From Bedellia somnulentella (taxonomy: Eukaryota > Arthropoda > Insecta > Lepidoptera > Bedelliidae): a stretch of DNA of 64,000 nucleotides. This document shows positions 59,784 to 64,000 of the stretch, piece by piece; the stretch's first letter is position 1, and every line of letters starts with the position of its first letter. A program made the translations under genes and the position numbers. The notes under the pieces are model-generated. The model saw only the letters and a program-made list of their open reading frames with translations, was not told the DNA's origin and did no database searches. Location of the stretch: contig OY755190.1 in the NCBI GenBank assembly GCA_963576735.1, forward strand, positions 7,557,695-7,621,694, given 5' to 3'.

Positions 59784-59913
59784 TCAGTTATTCGCGGGAT
59801 GTCATAGAATACGTCTGTAGTTCGCGCGGCAATCATTCACCACTGAGCGTTTGTAAATACAGTTTCAAAGTGCATTCGTTGGTTCTGTCTTTCGGGGTCA
59901 AGTATTGGGAAAG
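59784..59913 (+). promoter_or_regulatory. Possible transcription start and non-coding first exon
   Basis: TCAGTTATTCGCGGG at 59784 fits the arthropod initiator. The next 130 bases are less AT-rich (TAGTTCGCGCGGCAATC, GTTCTGTCTTTCGGGGTC) and end at a good donor, AAAG|GTAAAT. No downstream exon was identified; the gene would lie to the right, perhaps outside the window. Confidence 0.25.
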
Positions 59914-60305
59914 GTAAATGCTACAATTTTTTGTCACAAAATACCTTCATGAGTATATAATGTGTGGATATTGAGTTAGTTTGGTTCGTGAGAAAATTCA
60001 CAGCTTTTTAGTGGTGCATGTTAAGTTTGATTTGTGTATGTTTCGTGTTTAGTGAACGAGATTGAATCATAAATTTTTGTTGGCTGCAACTTTTATTAAA
60101 TGAGATAATTTTACCCAGACTATGGTTAATTGAATGTTCAATTCTCATATTGCATCAATAAAGAACTCAATAATTTTATTATGAAGTTTAAAACGAATTT
60201 GCAATGGTTTAATGCTAGTCATTCTATAATGTTGAAGTTATACCTGTCGAAGATTGGATTCGCATACTTCCAAATTATTTAATACTCTGATTGATTGTAA
60301 AAACT

Positions 60306-60407
60306 ACCGTGGTAGCTCAGAATACCGCTTCTCGTGCCGACGATGAGGGTTCAATTCCCGGGTCAGGCCTACACCAATTTGTCTTTTCTAAAGTCATATG
60401 TGTGGTT
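60306..60407 (+). mobile_element. SINE-B head fragment
   Basis: CCGTGGTAGCTCAGAATACC, GGGTTCAATTCCCGGGTCAG, ACACCAATTTGTCTTTTCTA, then lost. Confidence 0.8.
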
Positions 60408-60846
60408 AGACTGAGAAGTTTGTGTTATTTAGGTTTTCGATTACACTTTTTAATGATTTGTATAGGAGTAACAAAATTTGCTCCTAATGTGGTAAAATCG
60501 CGGGATAAAGTTTGCATTAAAGTATCTAATATCTGTACTTAAAAATTTTAATTTTTGTATAGGGGTTTCTTTTATGATATCATATACATAAGCATAAAAA
60601 TTAATTTGAGGAATTCATTCCCTAAAAGAGTATAATTGCGGTTTCTAGTTTCTATGTATTTTTCGTCAATTCTGGATTTAGCAGTATGAAAATTCATATG
60701 TTTGTTTTCGGTTATAATTGAAAATAAACTATGTTTGTATGTATAAATAAACAAAAACTTTCCCTAAAGGGGTAAAATAAGAGAATATTTTTTGGATGAT
60801 AAGTTGTTGAGCTACAAAATACACTTATGTCACGTAAACAAAGTTT

Positions 60847-61098
60847 GCTGTGTAGTGTCGGCTTAGAATAGCACTACCCTATTTCCTCCAGTGGGTGTAC
60901 ATAAGAGGCGACTAACGGTATTGGTGCTTTTAATGGATTTTTGGGCGATGCGGTTGGAGACTCATCACCAACAACCTTTATTTCACTATCTTTTCCCCAC
61001 GCAACTTCCAAAAGTGGCTGAGGAATTTTTAATTCCCTAGCTCTGGCTACCCCTTCAAGGGATTTATAGCCGTGAGTATATGTATGTATGTATGTATA
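60847..61098 (+). repeat. Rep-A copy
   Basis: GCTGTGTAGTGTCGGCTTAG to GTGAGTATATGTATGTATGT, close to full length. Confidence 0.9.
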
Positions 61099-61600
61099 AA
61101 GTGGCGCGGGTCATCTAGTGTACCATTAAGAGCGATCTAAAAGATTTACCCTGTCTAGATATTGTTTCTTTTTCTCCACATATGTATAAAAATTAAAAAA
61201 GCTTTACATGTTCAATTAGCCTTAGATACCTCATTTATCTGTACAACCAGACTACTTAATAGCAGTTAAAATATCAACAAAGAGAGAAAGAGCGAGAAAT
61301 ACGAGTAACAGGAACATGAAAACATAGCAAAACCAAACAATTCACTGAGCTCTTTAGAACAATAAAAAAGTTTTATTTTATCTAATACCAATGTTATCAA
61401 TCAAAGCAATAAATAAGCCAGATAAGATGTGGATTAGAAACAATTACGTAATTGGCATAAACGGTTGACTGCACTAACTCTTTTTGTTAAGCTAAGACTG
61501 GATCAAACCGAATGCGGTTTATTGCGCGGTTTGTAAAGAAAAAAGGTAGTATAAAAGTTTATTTAACAAAGTTAAAATATCAATGTAATATATTATACTC
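61099..61600. other. AT-rich intergenic sequence
   Basis: Nothing recognised. Confidence 0.45.
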
Positions 61601-61621
61601 AAATCTCAACTCAAAGGTTCG

Positions 61622-61905
61622 GTGTTTTTCCTCACGGGGTGGCAGAGGTATTAATACTTCTGAACATCACGTGACATTAAGGTCAGGACAGAAGTTCAGA
61701 GTTCCCACATTTTGCTGGGACTGACAGTGCACTCCAGTGGTTGGGGGCAGGCCAATTGCCGTTTTTGTACGAATAAACTGTCACACGATTAAAAAAACTT
61801 AGCCGTGTAGGTTTTCCTACCTCCACACATATGAGTAAGGAAAAAACATATTGGTGTAGGGCCAACTAAGGATTCAAAACCACGCCTCTCTTTAGAAACA
61901 ATGAT
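61622..61905 (-). mobile_element. SINE-B copy, diverged
   Basis: Plus strand reads GGCAGAGGTATTAATACTTC, TGAACATCACGTGAC, CAATTGCCGTTTTTGTACGA, GTAGGTTTTCCTACC: the SINE-B body in reverse with several small deletions. Confidence 0.8.
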
Positions 61906-62329
61906 AAGTGAAGGCTTCCTTGGCCTATCAATACCACATACAGGATAGTTAAATTATAAGTCTTCTACACAACATTTATGCGAGTATCTAATTTAATCTA
62001 TAGTTCTATAGCATATATGCAAAATAATTACCTTATTGATTAGCTACAACTACAACAGATAAGTGAACTTGCTGAAAAACATAATTTTTACGTCGCTATA
62101 GAACCTCACCAATAAAAAATTTGTTCACAGAGAGAATATATACGAAAAGCTAAATGAAAGTAGTAAAATACAATAAAATACCCCTCCGGAGTAAGTTAAC
62201 TACAGTAATTGTAGGTTAAACTTCATTTTATAAAACGCATTCAGTGTACAGATAACATGGATGTAAATAGCTCAACGGAGAAACATTTTTAAATAGTGGC
62301 GCTAGCTAGTAAATCTTTTTCTTTGAAGA
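61906..62329. other. AT-rich intergenic sequence
   Basis: Nothing recognised. Confidence 0.45.
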
Positions 62330-62460
62330 GCAAGCACGAGCGCTATTTTATCGACACGATAACGGTTAGAATGAGATGACAGTATACGATACTAAGCAAA
62401 AGCGTAAGTGATGGCTGCTTTATCCACGCGATAACTAGTTTAAACACCGCTCGTACTAGC
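62330..62460. mobile_element. MITE-1 copy (first of a near-tandem pair)
   Basis: GCAAGCACGAGCGCTATTTT ... AAACACCGCTCGTACTAGC; the right end differs from the copies at 11535 and 57562. Confidence 0.85.
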
Positions 62461-62471
62461 CGGGCAGAAGG

Positions 62472-62603
62472 GCAAGCACGAGCGCTATTTTATCGAAACG
62501 ATAACGGTTAGAATGAGATGGCAATATACGATACTAAGTAAGTGCGTAAGAGATGGCTGCTTTATCCCACGCGATAACTAGTTCAAACACCGCTCGTACT
62601 AGC
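62472..62603. mobile_element. MITE-1 copy (second of a near-tandem pair)
   Basis: Same right-end variant (CGCTCGTACTAGCCGGGCAG) as the copy before it, with only 11 bases between them. Confidence 0.85.
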
Positions 62604-62696
62604 CGGGCAGGAAGAGTTTAAAAAATCGTTTACGTCGATAAAATATCAGTAGTGTCGTATTTATCAGGAAGCTTTCTTTAGAGAAATGTTTAGTAT

Positions 62697-62757
62697 ACAA
62701 TTAACGGCCATCGAAACTTGCAGTAAATACCATTACTGCAAGTTTCAATGACCGTTG
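62697..62757. repeat. Compact hairpin
   Basis: AACGGCCATCGAAACTTGCA and TGCAAGTTTCAATGACCGTT pair with few mismatches around a loop of about 14 bases that itself pairs partly (GTAAATACCATTAC). Confidence 0.6.
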
Positions 62758-62805
62758 TTACGTTAATGATTTGTAGTATTTTTTAACATCAGTTGTTCAA
62801 TGTAT

Positions 62806-63296
62806 TGTTACGACATCTGTTCGCAAGTAGGAGATAGGGTTTGCCACTACTAGATAACAGATGGCGTTACTAGTATTTTAATAAGTAAAAAAAAGGAATT
62901 ACTAGATGTTTCTCGAATATCGACTTTTCGAGAATGTGGTACTAGAACTTTCTGTAATATTCGCGTATTTGAGATTTGGCATATATAAAGAGCGACGCGT
63001 GCTACGGAGTCATTCGAGTGCGAAGAACTAAAGCGAGAACAAGCGAAATACTAGAGCGAAGAAATTAAATACGACAGTGCAGTGATATACGGATTACGGA
63101 AATAAGCTTAACGGTGTGGACAGTGTTACTATAACGGAGTAAATTAGTGTTGTTAATTAGTGCGAGTATCGATAGTTAATTATCGATAGTGTTTGTTGTG
63201 TTGTGTAAAGTGCGTTATTGGTCAATAAATATAATTACACCTTATTGCACGAAAGTGTGACTGGTATTTATCAAATTAAGAACCCGGTACGTAACA
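62806..63296 (+). repeat. 5' LTR of a Ty3/gypsy-type retrotransposon
   Basis: 491 bp with inverted ends TGTTACG and CGTAACA. It contains TATATAAAG at about 62981, a TSS-like region after it, and AATAAA at about 63224. It is followed by ATTGGTGACAGAAGTGG, a primer-site-like sequence. Confidence 0.85.
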
Positions 63297-63321
63297 ATTG
63301 GTGACAGAAGTGGATTTGAAG

Positions 63322-64000
63322 ATGCCAGTTATGCCGAAGGAAGACGGAAGAGAGGGTGTGAAGACACGCGCTCAGAAAGCCGCAGAGGGTGAACAGCTGT
63401 CGGAAATGAGGTCATCGGTCACGAACCCTCGGAGTGACATTCCAGAGGAGACGTCCGCGGTGACTAACGCGCCGTCTACATCAACGGCGCCGGCGGCCGC
63501 AACTAATACTGACTTGGCGATGATAGTTGAAATGTTGAAAAACATACATTCGGAGGTACAGGGTGTTGTGAAACAAGAAGTTCGTGAGTTGCGCGAGGAA
63601 CAGCAAACTAAGTTCTCACAAGTTCTCACTGCGGTCAATGAAGTCAGCGGTCGGGTGGTTACTGTGGAAAAAGACGTAGAGCAGATGAAGGAGCAGGTAA
63701 CCACTATTGAGAAAGATATCGATGACATGAAGACCGACTTCCGCGGAATGGAGAAAAGGGTTCTGCAGCTTGAATCACGACCGGTCAAGGTTGTCTCCGG
63801 TGAGAATGTAGTAGCTGTCCATGGTCCTCGTGTGAAGGTTCCTCCCTACGACGGAACAACATCCTGGTCGGCGTATAGACATCAGTTCCAGACTGTTGCG
63901 GCTGCCAATGGTTGGACTGATGAACAGTGTTTGACTGCACTGACGGTGGCGCTCCGAGGTCAAGCACTGTCAGTAATAGAGGCGCTGCCGACTCCGAGTG
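63322..64000 (+). CDS. Retrotransposon Gag, N-terminal part (runs off the window)
   Basis: An uninterrupted plus-strand frame starts at ATG 63322, 25 bases after the LTR, and is still open at the window end (226 codons). The N-terminus is acidic and Ala/Thr/Pro-rich (residues about 1-60). Residues about 65-155 form a heptad-like charged coiled coil (EVQGVVKQEVRELREEQ, VEKDVEQMKEQVTTIEKDI). From about 170 comes VPPYDGTTSWSAYRHQF and TDEQCLTALTVALRGQA, a capsid pattern I know from insect Ty3/gypsy gag. In the element Gag packages its RNA. The open frame and clean LTR suggest a fairly young copy. The right LTR and pol are outside, so completeness is unknown. Confidence 0.85.
   Translation, partial: MPVMPKEDGREGVKTRAQKAAEGEQLSEMRSSVTNPRSDIPEETSAVTNAPSTSTAPAAATNTDLAMIVEMLKNIHSEVQGVVKQEVRELREEQQTKFSQVLTAVNEVSGRVVTVEKDVEQMKEQVTTIEKDIDDMKTDFRGMEKRVLQLESRPVKVVSGENVVAVHGPRVKVPPYDGTTSWSAYRHQFQTVAAANGWTDEQCLTALTVALRGQALSVIEALPTPS

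Noticed and set aside
63372..63788. 138-codon open frame on the minus strand
   Set aside because: It is the antisense shadow of the open gag frame on the plus strand, which has a proper start just after the LTR and recognisable capsid motifs.

Overview
This is a gene-poor, AT-rich, transposon-dense window from an insect, most probably a moth or butterfly. The reasons are: genes split into short exons by repeat-filled introns with GT/AG borders, Helitron ends of the type I know from Lepidoptera, very many short interspersed repeats, and two recognisable insect genes. There is nothing bacterial: no operons, no CRISPR array, no rRNA. The repeat names used here (Rep-A, SINE-B, SINE-C, SINE-D) are my own labels.

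Left part (about 2.2-6.1 kb, + strand): the 3' half of the DGCR8/pasha gene, the double-stranded-RNA-binding partner of Drosha in the microRNA Microprocessor. Its first dsRBD exon sits at the end of a roughly 2 kb array of decayed and one intact copy of the same exon. A solo LTR and a long perfect inverted repeat interrupt that array. Upstream pasha exons are not visible and probably lie left of the window.

Middle-left (about 9.0-21.4 kb, - strand): a complete coding region for glucose dehydrogenase (Gld, GMC oxidoreductase family). It has ten clear coding exons whose phases all join, giving about 626 residues, or about 639 if a strong in-phase splice to a further exon at 9016-9111 is used. 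It converges tail-to-tail with pasha. Its introns hold many Rep-A copies, foldback MITEs, a deleted mariner nested in a Rep-A copy, and a non-autonomous Helitron.

Centre (about 23.2-34.2 kb): two 513 bp LTRs differing at one base that I could see, flanked on the outside by the same 4 bp (CATG). They look like the two ends of one 11 kb LTR element whose interior is mostly non-coding. The interior carries a hAT element with a perfect 8 bp duplication, SINEs, and a broken Ty3/gypsy-type gag.

Right part (34-64 kb): intergenic sequence with layered mobile elements, including a miniature LTR element (TRIM), a Helitron inserted in a SINE, a second hAT element, a LINE split by a DNA transposon, and the 5' LTR plus gag of a Ty3/gypsy-type retrotransposon running off the right edge. 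Among these repeats, at 39.5-39.7 kb on the - strand, is a 64-residue open frame with a signal peptide and an amidation/tribasic processing site. It is the best candidate here for an undescribed gene, a secreted neuropeptide-like precursor.

All calls come from reading the sequence. No database search was run, and protein family assignments rest on remembered family motifs.
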